Origin: CAZIUL01 sp964542475
GTDB taxonomy: Bacteria; Planctomycetota; B15-G4; CAYZWU01
Direction: 5' to 3'
Assembly: GCA_964542475.1 (NCBI GenBank)
Contig: CAZIUL010000053.1
Span: 1 to 29,249, forward strand
Length of the DNA: 29,249 bases
Made by a program: the position numbers and the translations under genes. Below are positions 1 through 7,927 of this stretch, piece by piece; the first letter of the stretch is position 1, and each line of letters starts with the position of its first letter. The notes under the pieces are model-generated. The model did not search any database. It saw only the letters and a program-made list of their open reading frames with translations, and had not been told where the DNA came from.

Positions 1-198
1 GCGTCGCTTTGTCGACGCCGGAAGAAAAGAGGCGGCAAGAGACTGCCGCCCTCCAGAAGAAACGGTATGCGCCGGTTGAACAATGGAGGGCGTCGCTTTG
101 TCGACGCCGGAAGAAAAGAGGCGGCAAGAGACTGCCGCCCTCCAGAAGAAACGGTATGCGCCGGTTGAACAATGGAGGGCGTCGCTTTGTCGACGCCG
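1..198. repeat. 89-bp tandem repeat array (family R1), left end
   Basis: Two complete 89-bp units (starting at 1 and 90) and the first 20 bases of a third (179-198) follow each other without spacers. Each unit holds two perfect 7-bp hairpins: GGCGTCG-CTTTGT-CGACGCC and GGCGGCA-AGAGAC-TGCCGCC. The array is cut by the window edge. The same family recurs at 1760-1788 (fragment) and 29116-29249 (variant). No gene is supported here: 89 is not a multiple of 3, so open frames through it shift phase at each unit. Confidence 0.95.
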
Positions 199-216
199 TA
201 GGGGCGAAAATTACAT
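199..216. repeat. Partial copy of the GTAGGGGCGAAA repeat (family R3)
   Basis: The third R1 unit is interrupted exactly at 198/199 by GTAGGGGCGAAAATTACA. The same core, in either orientation, appears at 6015-6029 and, as a complete hairpin, at 17966-17991. Here only one arm is present. It lies directly against the -35 element of the next gene. Confidence 0.6.
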
Positions 217-245
217 TTGGAAAATCCGCGATACATTCGTATAAT
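217..245 (+). promoter_or_regulatory. Predicted sigma-70-type promoter of the beta-helix gene
   Basis: TTGGAA (217-222), a 17-bp spacer and a perfect TATAAT (240-245) precede the gene that starts at 304. The expected transcript start near 252 would give a leader of about 50 nt. Spacing and -10 match the housekeeping consensus; the -35 matches at 4 of 6 positions. Prediction by pattern only. Confidence 0.6.
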
Positions 246-303
246 GTTGCATGCTCATAGAGGATCTTCCATCCCGATTTGAAATTTCAAAAAGGAAAAA
301 GTA

Positions 304-1737
304 ATGCGTATTGCCTCCATGATGCTGCTCGTTCTTTTCGTTTTTCATGTTCATGGTGTAAGTCAAACGACCTGGTACGTGCCCGATGATTTTCCTGCCG
401 GAATTGAAGCCGCCCTTCAAGATCCGTCCGTGGTAAACGGAGACACGATCATCGTGAAGCCGGGGACCTACCATGAAAACATCTCCTTCCCGGGAAAAGC
501 GGTCACCTTGAAAAGCGAGCAAGGCCCTGATGTGACGGTGATCGATGGTGACATGATCGATAATGTAGTTTCTTTTTCCGGTAGTTGCACCAACGATTCA
601 ATTCTGGATGGATTCAATATCACCAACGGTTATGGAATTAAATGCCCTTGGTTGTCTTCACCCACCATCATCAATAACAAGATAACCGGTAACTCGGTCG
701 CAGGAATCCAAAGCGGTTTGGACGCCGATCCGAAAATCATGAATAACTGGATAACCGGTTCGACCTACGGAATTTCAGCTTCGGATGGGGCGCCGTTTAT
801 TTCCAATAATACAATATCAGGCAACGAGGATTTCGGAATTTATGTTTCCCAACACTATGGCGGTTCCCTTGTGACCATAGAACAAAATGTAATATCGGAT
901 AATGGAAAAGGGATCCACGGATACCAATGTTCTATTCGGGTCCAAAACAACCATTTCGAAAACAATTATTCATCCCAATATGGCGGTGCAATCTATGCAG
1001 GCGACGCATTCCTGACTCTCGATAATAACGTATTTGTCAATAACTCAACAGGCGGTAACGGAGGTGCCTTGTCGTGTGGAATGCTTTATTTATGTAAAAT
1101 AACAAACAATCTCTTTGTGGAAAACAGCGCAACCGGTAATGGGGGTGCTCTCGATATCGGCTTTGATATATGGGATGCGCAAATCTTCAATAACATGATC
1201 CTGCGCAACACGGCAGGGGCGAATGGCGGCGGAATATGTTTCGCTTCCGATCCAATTGCCGACGTAATCGGCAATACGATCTACGGGAATACCGCCGCGG
1301 GTTCGGGGGGCGGGATCTATGCGTCCTCGGCTTCTCAGGTCGATATATACAATTCGATTCTTTGGAATAATATCCCGGATCAGGCGGAATTGCTTTCGGT
1401 CTCCCATCAAATGCAATACTCCGATGTGGAAGGGGGATGGCCGGGTCCGACCAACATCAATGCTGATCCCCTCTTCATGGATCCGGATGGGCCGGATAAC
1501 GACCCCAATACCTGGGAAGACAATGATTTTCATCTTACCGGGGTTTCGCCATGCATTGACGCAGGAGACAACAAAGCTCCTTCGCTCCCAGAAATGGATT
1601 TTGAAGGGGATCCGAGAATCTTTCACGGAAATGGAACCGGATTGTTTCCGGTGGGTACTATGTCCGCAAGAGCTATTGTGGATATGGGGGCTGACGAATA
1701 CTGTCACTTTAAGCGAAAAGGTGTCAATCAAAAGTAA
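304..1737 (+). CDS. Secreted right-handed beta-helix protein (PMP-like GGA[IL] repeats)
   Basis: 477 aa with an N-terminal signal peptide (residues about 1-20, MRIASMMLLVLFVFHVHG). The start WYVPDDFPAGIEAAL...VKPGTYHENI is typical of NosD/pectin-lyase-like secreted beta-helix proteins. Asn-rich coils follow (NNxITG, NNTISG), then five Gly-rich motifs of the polymorphic-membrane-protein type: GGAIYAG, GGALSCG, GGALDIG, GGGICFA and GGGIYAS. The C-terminus carries the DMGADEY signature seen at the end of many such proteins. The start is supported by AAGGA at 292-296, 7 nt before the ATG, and by the promoter at 217-245. Base composition is poorer in G+C than most neighbours (24 of 60 in 841-900), which suggests foreign origin or relaxed selection. 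A carbohydrate-lyase role is possible, but no catalytic residues can be assigned; an adhesin or surface role is equally likely. Confidence 0.85.
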   Translation: MRIASMMLLVLFVFHVHGVSQTTWYVPDDFPAGIEAALQDPSVVNGDTIIVKPGTYHENISFPGKAVTLKSEQGPDVTVIDGDMIDNVVSFSGSCTNDSILDGFNITNGYGIKCPWLSSPTIINNKITGNSVAGIQSGLDADPKIMNNWITGSTYGISASDGAPFISNNTISGNEDFGIYVSQHYGGSLVTIEQNVISDNGKGIHGYQCSIRVQNNHFENNYSSQYGGAIYAGDAFLTLDNNVFVNNSTGGNGGALSCGMLYLCKITNNLFVENSATGNGGALDIGFDIWDAQIFNNMILRNTAGANGGGICFASDPIADVIGNTIYGNTAAGSGGGIYASSASQVDIYNSILWNNIPDQAELLSVSHQMQYSDVEGGWPGPTNINADPLFMDPDGPDNDPNTWEDNDFHLTGVSPCIDAGDNKAPSLPEMDFEGDPRIFHGNGTGLFPVGTMSARAIVDMGADEYCHFKRKGVNQK

Positions 1738-1759
1738 AACAGTTTTGAACATTAAGGTT

Positions 1760-1788
1760 AAGAGGCGGCAAGAGACTGCCGCCCTCCA
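1760..1788. repeat. R1 fragment carrying one hairpin
   Basis: A 29-base stretch is identical to the middle of the 89-bp R1 unit. It includes the complete hairpin GGCGGCA-AGAGAC-TGCCGCC (1764-1783). It is a relic or a minimal form of the repeat, and lies just before the R2 array at 1804-1893. Confidence 0.8.
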
Positions 1789-1803
1789 ATGCCGGATAAA
1801 AAG

Positions 1804-1893
1804 ATCCGTGTTCATCCGTGGTTCTCTTTTTCCTCCTCCGCCTCTTCAATCCGTGTTCATCCGTGGTTCTCTTTTTCTTCCTCCGCCTCTGTG
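1804..1893. repeat. 45-bp tandem repeat, two units (family R2)
   Basis: Units 1804-1848 and 1849-1893 are near-identical. Each begins ATCCGTGTTCATCCGTGG, itself a 10-bp direct repeat, and continues with a pyrimidine-rich tail. The second unit ends immediately before the stop codon of the minus-strand peptidase (1894-1896). In the mRNA of that gene the array would be the 3' untranslated region. A related copy lies directly after the stop of another minus-strand peptidase (18006-18044). Confidence 0.85.
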
Positions 1894-4155
1894 TCAGCGC
1901 GGGCCCGGGCAGAGGTTCTCGTTCAGGCAGCGCGTGAGCAGGGTGTAAAGGTGACGCCGGGTGTTTTTCCCCTCGTGGATGCCGTGGCTGCGGTTCGGGT
2001 AGGCCATCATAGTGAACTGCTTGTTGTGCGCTACCAATTCGTTGATCAGCAGTTCCATGCCCTGGTAGTGGCAGTTGTCATCGCCGGTGCCGTGGACGAT
2101 GAGCAGGTTGCCTTCGAGCCGGTTCGCGAACGTGACGGGCGAGCCGTTCTTGTAGTCATCCGGGTTATCAATGGGAAGGCCCATGTAGCGCTCCATGTAA
2201 ATGGTGTCGTAAAGCCTCTGGTCGCTCACCGTGGCCACTGCCATCGCTGTCCTGTAAAGCTTCGGGTATCGGAAGATCATGTTCAGGCTCATCGAACCGC
2301 CGCCGCTCCACCCCCATATCCCGATGCGCTCCTTGTCGATCCACGGCCTGCTCTCTATGATTGCCCTTGCAGCGGCTGCCTGGTCCTGCGAGGGCAGAAG
2401 CCCCACCTTGCGATAGACGCATTTCCGCCACTCCCTGCCCCTGGGCGCCGGAGTGCCGCGGTTATCCACGCTCATGACAACGTACCCCTGCTGCGCCAGC
2501 ATGAGGTGCCACAGGTAGTACCTGCCGCCCCAGCGATCGAGCACTGTCTGACCGGCCGGCTCGCCGTAAACGTAAAAGAAAAGCGGGTACTGCTTTTCAG
2601 GATCGAACCCCGGCGGCTTGATGCACCATGCATCGAGCTCGACATTGCCGTCGCCTATTTCAACGCGGAAAAAACCCTCCTCGCCCCGCTCCACCGCACC
2701 GAGCTTCTCCTTGAGCGCGGCGTTGTCCTGGAGGGTTCTTACGGTCTCGTGCGACGGAAGACGTACGAGCTCTATCACGGGAGGCACACCGAACGACGAA
2801 AAAGTGTGGAACGCATACCGCGAGTCAGGAGAGATGTCATACGAGTGGGAACCCACGGCCTGCGGCGGTGTTAGCCGCCACGCACCGCAGGAGCCGTCCA
2901 TGGGCGAGCAATAAAGAAAACGCCTCGACGGATCATCGGGCGAGGCTATGTAGTAAAGCATGCCGTCCTTTTCATCCACGTGCGCCACGCTTATCGCATC
3001 GAAGCCTGCCGGTGTCACGGGTTTCATCTCTTCACCGGTTCGTGCAACAACGTAAACACGGCGCCACCCGTCGCGCTCGCTCACCCAAGTGAACCGTTTG
3101 CCGTTGTCGAGCCACATCAGGTCATCGACCACGTCGAGCCAGGCCTCGTCGGTTTCCGTAAGAACCGTGCGCGCATCGCCTGTTTCTCTTCCGCACAGGG
3201 TTACACCGTCCGTGTTCTGCAAACGGTTGAGCCGCTGGAGTACGATCTCGTCCGGGCTCGCCGCCCAGTCCATGCGCGCGATGTAGTTGTCGCGATTGTC
3301 GCCCGGCAGGTTCATCCAGACCGTGTCCCCGCCGTCCGCGCACACCACGCCGACCCGGCACGCGGGGTTGGTTGTGCCGGCCTTCGGGTACTGGATGTGA
3401 GTCAGGCGAGGGTATAACTCGTCCGTGTTGTTGATCAGGCAAAACTCGCGAACTCCGGCCGTGTCGATCTGCCAGTAGGCTATCCAGCGCCCGTCAGGGC
3501 TCCACCTGAATCCGTTGCGAAGGCCGAACTCTTCCTCGTAAACCCAGTCGAAGGTGCCGTTGATCAGATGGCCGCCCCCGTCCGTGGTGAGCGCCGTGAT
3601 CCGGCCGCTCATCAGATCCTCCACGTAGATGTTCTTCTCGCGCACGTACGCCACGCGTGTGCCGTCCGGGGAAAACCCGGCGAACTTGAGCGTGGACGGC
3701 TTTGCATCGCCCCCGAGCTTGCACAGCTTTTTCGTGCCGAGATCCAGCACCCAGTAGTCGCCGCGGGTGTTGTGCCGCCAAACCCTTTTTGTGTTGGTAA
3801 AGACCAGGAGCCTCTTTTTGTCCGTGGACCAGTCGTAATCCGCTATGTGGAGCGGGGACTTCTCCCCCTTCGGGATCAGCCACGCGCACGGCACGATCGT
3901 AGAGCGCTTCCCGGTTTCGGTGTCGTAGCACACGATATCCCTGCCACCGCCCGCCTTGTCGCTGTCGGAGCGCTCGAGCGTTGTGTACCCGGCGCCCTCG
4001 TCGATCCAGCGCGCCGGGCCGAAACCCTTGGAATCGAACTCGTCCGAATCAAAGAGCCTGTCCAGGTTCAATCGGGACGGGTCCTCATCCTGTGCCTTGA
4101 GAAGGGGCTGCAGAAGAAACGTAAAAAGAACCAGCAGCGGAAAAACTCGCTTCAT
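1894..4155 (-). CDS. Dipeptidyl-peptidase IV-like S9B serine peptidase, secreted
   Basis: 753 aa from the ATG at 4155, chosen because GGAGG lies 5 nt upstream (4161-4165) and a signal peptide (MKRVFPLLVLFTFLLQPLLKA) follows directly; an upstream in-frame ATG at 4182 would put nine residues before it. Residues about 80-470 are the DPPIV_N beta-propeller, including YEEE at 206-209, the site of the acidic pair that binds the substrate amino terminus in DPP IV. The C-terminal alpha/beta hydrolase domain has Ser617 in GWSGGG, an Asp pair at 692-693 in GTGDDN and His724 in NRSHGI. The family removes Xaa-Pro or Xaa-Ala dipeptides from peptide N-termini, here presumably in the periplasm. The gene stands last in a minus-strand series; a 124-bp structured repeat lies 20 nt before its start and an R2 array directly after its stop. 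Confidence 0.93.
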   Translation of the reverse strand: MKRVFPLLVLFTFLLQPLLKAQDEDPSRLNLDRLFDSDEFDSKGFGPARWIDEGAGYTTLERSDSDKAGGGRDIVCYDTETGKRSTIVPCAWLIPKGEKSPLHIADYDWSTDKKRLLVFTNTKRVWRHNTRGDYWVLDLGTKKLCKLGGDAKPSTLKFAGFSPDGTRVAYVREKNIYVEDLMSGRITALTTDGGGHLINGTFDWVYEEEFGLRNGFRWSPDGRWIAYWQIDTAGVREFCLINNTDELYPRLTHIQYPKAGTTNPACRVGVVCADGGDTVWMNLPGDNRDNYIARMDWAASPDEIVLQRLNRLQNTDGVTLCGRETGDARTVLTETDEAWLDVVDDLMWLDNGKRFTWVSERDGWRRVYVVARTGEEMKPVTPAGFDAISVAHVDEKDGMLYYIASPDDPSRRFLYCSPMDGSCGAWRLTPPQAVGSHSYDISPDSRYAFHTFSSFGVPPVIELVRLPSHETVRTLQDNAALKEKLGAVERGEEGFFRVEIGDGNVELDAWCIKPPGFDPEKQYPLFFYVYGEPAGQTVLDRWGGRYYLWHLMLAQQGYVVMSVDNRGTPAPRGREWRKCVYRKVGLLPSQDQAAAARAIIESRPWIDKERIGIWGWSGGGSMSLNMIFRYPKLYRTAMAVATVSDQRLYDTIYMERYMGLPIDNPDDYKNGSPVTFANRLEGNLLIVHGTGDDNCHYQGMELLINELVAHNKQFTMMAYPNRSHGIHEGKNTRRHLYTLLTRCLNENLCPGPR

Positions 4156-4175
4156 CCCGACCTCCGGAGATCTAA

Positions 4176-4299
4176 CCCGCATATTTCATCCTCTTCTGCT
4201 GCTGCACCGTAAACTGCACTATGGCTGCGTTTCATGCCGGGAGACGATCCTCAACCTGTAGGAACAGGCCTGCGGTCGTCACCCGACATGCGCCTTGCC
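4176..4299 (-). repeat. 124-bp structured intergenic element, copy A (family R4)
   Basis: Copy A is 124 bp and pairs with an equally long copy B at 7243-7366. Both hold a long imperfect hairpin: arms 4233-4247 and 4276-4290 pair at 13 of 15 positions, around a fully conserved 28-nt apical part (4248-4275) with an inner stem CCTGT-AGGA-ACAGG. Copy A also has an outer pair, GTAAACTG (4209-4216) with CAGTTTAC (4306-4313). Read on the minus strand, the element ends 20 nt before the peptidase ATG, so it would form the mRNA leader next to the ribosome-binding site. It could be a cis-regulatory RNA or a palindromic mobile repeat. I do not recognise it as a named riboswitch. Confidence 0.8.
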
Positions 4300-4364
4300 A
4301 CAACACAGTTTACAGCTACCTCGCGACAAAGAGTATGAAATAAGCGGGCTAATAGGTTTTCTGT

Positions 4365-5930
4365 TCAAACGGTGGGTTTTCTCTTGTTGCGCAAAGCGCG
4401 CCCTGAAGGCGTGGCAGCCAGCCCTCCAAGCGCTGTTACCTTGAGCTCGCGCGGGAGCGCTTTTCCAACGGCGTACACAGCGTCGATGGTTTCGTCCAAA
4501 GGTATGGGGTTCACGTACCCTCCCATGACAAGGTCCGCGCACACAAAGGCTGATGACGCTGCAGCAGCGTTCCTGGTGTGGCACGGGATCTCAACGATAC
4601 CCTGGACGAGGTCGCACACGGACCCCATGCTGTTCTGAAAGCTGATCGCCGCGGCATCGATCGCCTGCGCGGCAGTGCCGCCCGCAGCCTCCACCACTGC
4701 TGCGGCAGCCATCGCGCATGCGGCGCCGATCTCCACCTGGCAGCCTGCCACCTCGGCGGCGAACGTTGCGCGCTCCGCAAGCACAACGCCGATTGCCCCG
4801 GCAGCCAGCAGCGCGAGCGCGGCCTTGTCCCTTGTCACCCCCATCTCTTCGCAGAGGGTCACTGCCACGCCGGGAAGCACGCCCGCAGACCCGGCGGTGG
4901 GCGCGGCGCAGACAACACCCATGCCGCAGTTGACGTTCATCGCAGCCATTGCCCGGGCCGCTGCCCGCGTGTGCATGCCTCCGGCGGCGAGGCTCCCCTT
5001 TGCTTCGGCCGCAAAGATCCGCGCTGCCGTGGGCTCGAGGAGCTGCATGGACGGGGGGTTGGGCCCGAGCCCGTCGCGCACCGCCGCGGCCATCAGGTCA
5101 AAGCGGCGGCACATCTCCTTGGTGACTTCATCCGCGGAAAGGCCGAGCAGCCCGGATTCGTGCGCGAGCGCCGCACTGCCCGCGGACAACGATCGATCTT
5201 GCGCGGCCGAGAGAAGCTCCTGCGCGCTGCGAAAAAGCGGCGTGCCGCTCTTGACAAAGCACAGGGGCGGGCTCGACCAGATCCGCCGCACCCCCGGCGT
5301 TTTTTCGAGCCGCGGCCTTAGCCCTGAAGGAAGCGGCGTGTTCCGGTGCACGCACAAGAGAACAAGGTCTTCCCGCTCCGGCAGCCTGGTTGCTTTTGCC
5401 GGATTGCTGCCATCCCCATCGAGCAGCAGGCGCGCGCCCTCCTGTGCCGAGCTTTCGCATTCGACTGCAACCTCGTGGCCCTGGCCGTTGAACAGCACCG
5501 GCCATCCCTCAATCGATGTTATTTCCACGCTTCCCCCGCCCACGGACCGCGCCTCCACATCGAGGGTACGGCCGCTTTTGCCTGCCAGGTGCGCAAAAAG
5601 CGAGTTAGGATGATCGGCTTTTGGCAGGCGTTCGAGATCGAAGCTGAGCTTCAGCCCGCTTGAGGCGGCATGATCGACGGCGCGCAGGAACCGCTCATCA
5701 GTCATGGGCCGGCCCATGAGCCCCGCGGCGAAACCCAAATCCGAGCCCTGCTGCTTGTATACCTTTCCGTATGAACCGTCCGGATCGAAAAGGACCCGGG
5801 CCTCTACCGGCTCATCCCCAAGAAGCGAACGGAAAAGCGTGCCGAGGTGATGTGATGCCGCGGTGTGCGAGCTCGACGGGCCGCGCATCACCGGCCCGAG
5901 AACATCGTTCAGGATGCTGGTGTTTTTCAT
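4365..5930 (-). CDS. L-serine ammonia-lyase (L-serine dehydratase), iron-sulfur type, single chain
   Basis: 521 aa from the ATG at 5930. It converts L-serine to pyruvate and ammonia in the cytoplasm. The N-terminal beta domain opens SILNDVLGPVMRGPSSSHTA, the family's hallmark; this places the start here rather than at the in-frame ATG 78 nt upstream, although no strong ribosome-binding site is visible. The C-terminal alpha domain has NCGMGVVCAAPTAGSAG and three cysteines at 397 (GCQVEIG), 439 (SVCD) and 450 (IPCHTRN). Their 42- and 11-residue spacing matches the [4Fe-4S] ligands of E. coli and Legionella enzymes. The single-chain layout is like E. coli SdaA, but the protein is longer (about 454 in E. 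coli). The permease gene lies 109 nt upstream on the same strand. No ACT regulatory domain is evident. Confidence 0.93.
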   Translation of the reverse strand: MKNTSILNDVLGPVMRGPSSSHTAASHHLGTLFRSLLGDEPVEARVLFDPDGSYGKVYKQQGSDLGFAAGLMGRPMTDERFLRAVDHAASSGLKLSFDLERLPKADHPNSLFAHLAGKSGRTLDVEARSVGGGSVEITSIEGWPVLFNGQGHEVAVECESSAQEGARLLLDGDGSNPAKATRLPEREDLVLLCVHRNTPLPSGLRPRLEKTPGVRRIWSSPPLCFVKSGTPLFRSAQELLSAAQDRSLSAGSAALAHESGLLGLSADEVTKEMCRRFDLMAAAVRDGLGPNPPSMQLLEPTAARIFAAEAKGSLAAGGMHTRAAARAMAAMNVNCGMGVVCAAPTAGSAGVLPGVAVTLCEEMGVTRDKAALALLAAGAIGVVLAERATFAAEVAGCQVEIGAACAMAAAAVVEAAGGTAAQAIDAAAISFQNSMGSVCDLVQGIVEIPCHTRNAAAASSAFVCADLVMGGYVNPIPLDETIDAVYAVGKALPRELKVTALGGLAATPSGRALRNKRKPTV

Positions 5931-6014
5931 GGGCGATGGATCTTTTTTCAACAAAGGCAAATCGTAGCGGGGCGAGAAAATCGAACGCTTTTTACATTGT
6001 ACTATCAAACCGGC

Positions 6015-6029
6015 ATTCGCCCCTACATT
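6015..6029. repeat. Partial R3 repeat arm (TTCGCCCCTACA)
   Basis: ATTCGCCCCTACATT lies in the 109-bp gap between the permease stop and the serine dehydratase start. It is the reverse complement of the R3 core at 199-216 and matches the right arm of the hairpin at 17966-17991. Only one arm is present. Confidence 0.5.
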
Positions 6030-6039
6030 TTCTCCGGGA

Positions 6040-7230
6040 TCAGGACCGCGGGCCGCGCCAGGCTCCCAGTTTTCTCCACCAGCGCGTCATTAGCCCGGTT
6101 CTTCGGGCGCTCGAGACGATCAGAAGGAGCAGGGCTGCCATGCTTGCGAGCTTGACCGGCTCGGGGAGGAGCCCTGTCGTTCTCCCCACAATGGCGCTCA
6201 CCGGGATGTCAAGGCTGCTGTAGACGAGATCCACAATGCCGCCCATGACAAGGGTGAGGCACGCGGTTGACGCGAGGTAGATCAGCATGACGCGTCGTCC
6301 CAGAAAGCGGTGCACGGCCACGATCGTGCCCACGTTCGTGACAGGCCCGGCGAGCAGGAACACTAGCGCCGCTCCGGGGGAGAGCCCCTTGAGAAGCATG
6401 GCTGCCACGAGCGGGGTTGAGCTTGTGGCGCAGACATAGAACGGGATCCCCACGAAGAGCATTATGATCATGCCGGACCAGCCCTGGGTTACAGGGCTTT
6501 GAAAGACACTCTGGGGAACCGCTGCCGCGATCAGGCCGGATATGATGAAGGCCGGGATCAAAAGCGGGGTCAGGTCATCCATGACCGTTATGAATCCGTA
6601 CCTGATGGCGCGGCCAAAGAGCGTGCCCTCATCATCGCCTGTGGCTGCCGCATCCGCGGAACCGCCCGCCCCCACGGCGCATTCGGGTTTTTCGGATGTT
6701 TTGCAGCCGCAGGTATCATCAGCGCTTGTGCCTGAGCCGGGGGCGGGAGCGGGGCTGCCTCGCTTCCCGGCCGTTCCCGCTTCCCTGCCGTCCTTTTCTT
6801 CATCCTTGTCCCATCCACGGCGCACGAAAATGTTGACGAGAGTGCCCGTGAAAAGCGCGGATACAAACGCGGCAATCGGCCTTGCAACCGTGAAAATAGG
6901 GTCGAGCAGGGCGTAAGTGATGCTTATCGACTCCACTCCCGTCTCAGGCGTGGAGATCAAGAACGATGTTGTGGCTCCCTTGCTCGCGCCCCTCTGCCTG
7001 AGTGTAATCATCATGGGAAGCACCGAGCAGGAGCACAGGGGAAGCGGGATCCCGAGTATGGAAGCCGAAGCCGCGGACCTGAAGTCATCTCCCTTGAAGA
7101 GGCGTGTAAACCACTTGTCGGAGATCAGGAAGCGCAGGTACCCGGCGGCCAGTATACCGACGAGTATGTAAAGCGACGCTTCCTTGAAGAACCAGAAGGT
7201 CCGGTTCGAAAACTCGACCGCGAATGACAT
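6040..7230 (-). CDS. SO_0444-type (ArsP/DUF318-related) permease, putative Cu/Zn efflux
   Basis: 396 aa, an inner-membrane protein with a hydrophobic N-terminal half (segments near residues 16-36, 54-75, 103-137) and a second hydrophobic half after residue 210. The diagnostic GIPLPLCSCSVLP lies at 60-72 (Cys66, Cys68), followed by STPETG at 93-98. Both are typical of the permease family that includes SO_0444 heavy-metal transporters and ArsP. The halves are joined by a charged Gly/Ala/Pro-rich loop of about 65 residues (140-205) holding Cys174, Cys176 and Cys184 (CGCKTSEKPEC), a plausible metal-binding patch. The start at 7230 has GAGGA about 7 nt upstream. The 124-bp element copy B ends 12 nt before it. 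Metal versus organoarsenical export cannot be decided from sequence. Confidence 0.82.
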   Translation of the reverse strand: MSFAVEFSNRTFWFFKEASLYILVGILAAGYLRFLISDKWFTRLFKGDDFRSAASASILGIPLPLCSCSVLPMMITLRQRGASKGATTSFLISTPETGVESISITYALLDPIFTVARPIAAFVSALFTGTLVNIFVRRGWDKDEEKDGREAGTAGKRGSPAPAPGSGTSADDTCGCKTSEKPECAVGAGGSADAAATGDDEGTLFGRAIRYGFITVMDDLTPLLIPAFIISGLIAAAVPQSVFQSPVTQGWSGMIIMLFVGIPFYVCATSSTPLVAAMLLKGLSPGAALVFLLAGPVTNVGTIVAVHRFLGRRVMLIYLASTACLTLVMGGIVDLVYSSLDIPVSAIVGRTTGLLPEPVKLASMAALLLLIVSSARRTGLMTRWWRKLGAWRGPRS

Positions 7231-7242
7231 GCTTTTTCCTCG

Positions 7243-7366
7243 CCCGCATATTTCATACTCATCTGCTGCGGCACCGTAAACTGCGCCGGGGCGGCGGTGC
7301 TTGCCTGGAGACGATCCTCAACCTGTAGGAACAGGCCTGCGGTTGTCTCCTGACATGCGCCTTGCC
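7243..7366 (-). repeat. 124-bp structured intergenic element, copy B (family R4)
   Basis: Same length and orientation as copy A (4176-4299). The apical 28 nt are identical, and the hairpin arms (7300-7314 and 7343-7357) differ at five positions yet still pair at 12 of 15, one of them a wobble. It starts directly after the sixA stop codon (7367-7369) and ends 12 nt before the permease ATG, so it fills the whole sixA-permease gap except the ribosome-binding site. Confidence 0.8.
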
Positions 7367-7837
7367 TTACACCGAAGGCGTGATCATCCATTCGAGGGTC
7401 CACGGGCCGCTGCCCGCGATGGAGGAGGAAAGGCAGACAACCGTCGATGGAATGAAGCGCAGGTCGATCGCCGAGGGGGATCCGCTGAGAAGCGCGGAAG
7501 CCATTTTTTCCATGTACGGGAGATGACCGACAAGCATCCTGTCGCCGCGGTCCGAGGGGTTTTTGAGCTCTTCCATCACGACATCAATGGGATCGCCCGG
7601 TTTGAGCCCGTTGCGAGGAAGGAGTTTCGCTTCCGCGCCAAGCTTGCGCGCGATGATTTCCGCGGTCTGGATGGCGCGCGCCTTGGTGCTGCTTTCGATC
7701 CTTCCGATCTGCTGATCCTTCATAGCCAGGATGCCTGCAATTTCTTCGACATGCGCGCGGCCTTCCGCGGACAGCGGACAATCCGGATCCACATCCCTTG
7801 AAACCGCTTCACCGTGGCGCACGAGATAAAGCTTCAT
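7367..7837 (-). CDS. Phosphohistidine phosphatase SixA-like (histidine phosphatase superfamily)
   Basis: 156 aa, the usual size for SixA. The protein begins MKLYLVRHGEA, with the RHG catalytic motif at 7-9, followed by SSTKARAIQTAEII (the conserved second Arg) and MLVGHLPYME (the second catalytic His). SixA removes phosphate from phosphohistidine on phosphotransfer proteins; related small RHG phosphatases act on metabolites, so the substrate is uncertain. GAGGAGGA at 7841-7848 lies 3 nt upstream, a strong ribosome-binding site. The HEAT-repeat protein gene lies 90 nt upstream on the same strand. The stop codon directly abuts the 124-bp element. Confidence 0.88.
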   Translation of the reverse strand: MKLYLVRHGEAVSRDVDPDCPLSAEGRAHVEEIAGILAMKDQQIGRIESSTKARAIQTAEIIARKLGAEAKLLPRNGLKPGDPIDVVMEELKNPSDRGDRMLVGHLPYMEKMASALLSGSPSAIDLRFIPSTVVCLSSSIAGSGPWTLEWMITPSV

Positions 7838-7927
7838 TAATCCTCCTCAAGAGACGGACGCTGCCATACGGAAAGGGATCGCAGATCCGCGCGAATGGCC
7901 CGCAAGCGAAATATGACTGCTGATTGC

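Noticed and set aside
1..198. CRISPR array
   Set aside because: Units of 89 bp are identical end to end with no variable spacers, and no cas gene is present.
9..260. Small open frame through the left repeat array
   Set aside because: It consists of the 89-bp repeat read in successive frames; low-complexity basic product with no start signal.
1789..2874. Plus-strand open frame of 361 codons over the DPP-IV-like peptidase 3' half
   Set aside because: It begins in the R2 repeats and runs antisense to the peptidase; composition is that of a shadow frame.
4176..4299. Short conserved leader peptide (ATG AAA TAT GCG GG) inside the R4 element
   Set aside because: Present in both copies but it stops after five codons in copy A and runs on in another frame in copy B, with no ribosome-binding site; sequence conservation is explained by the repeat.
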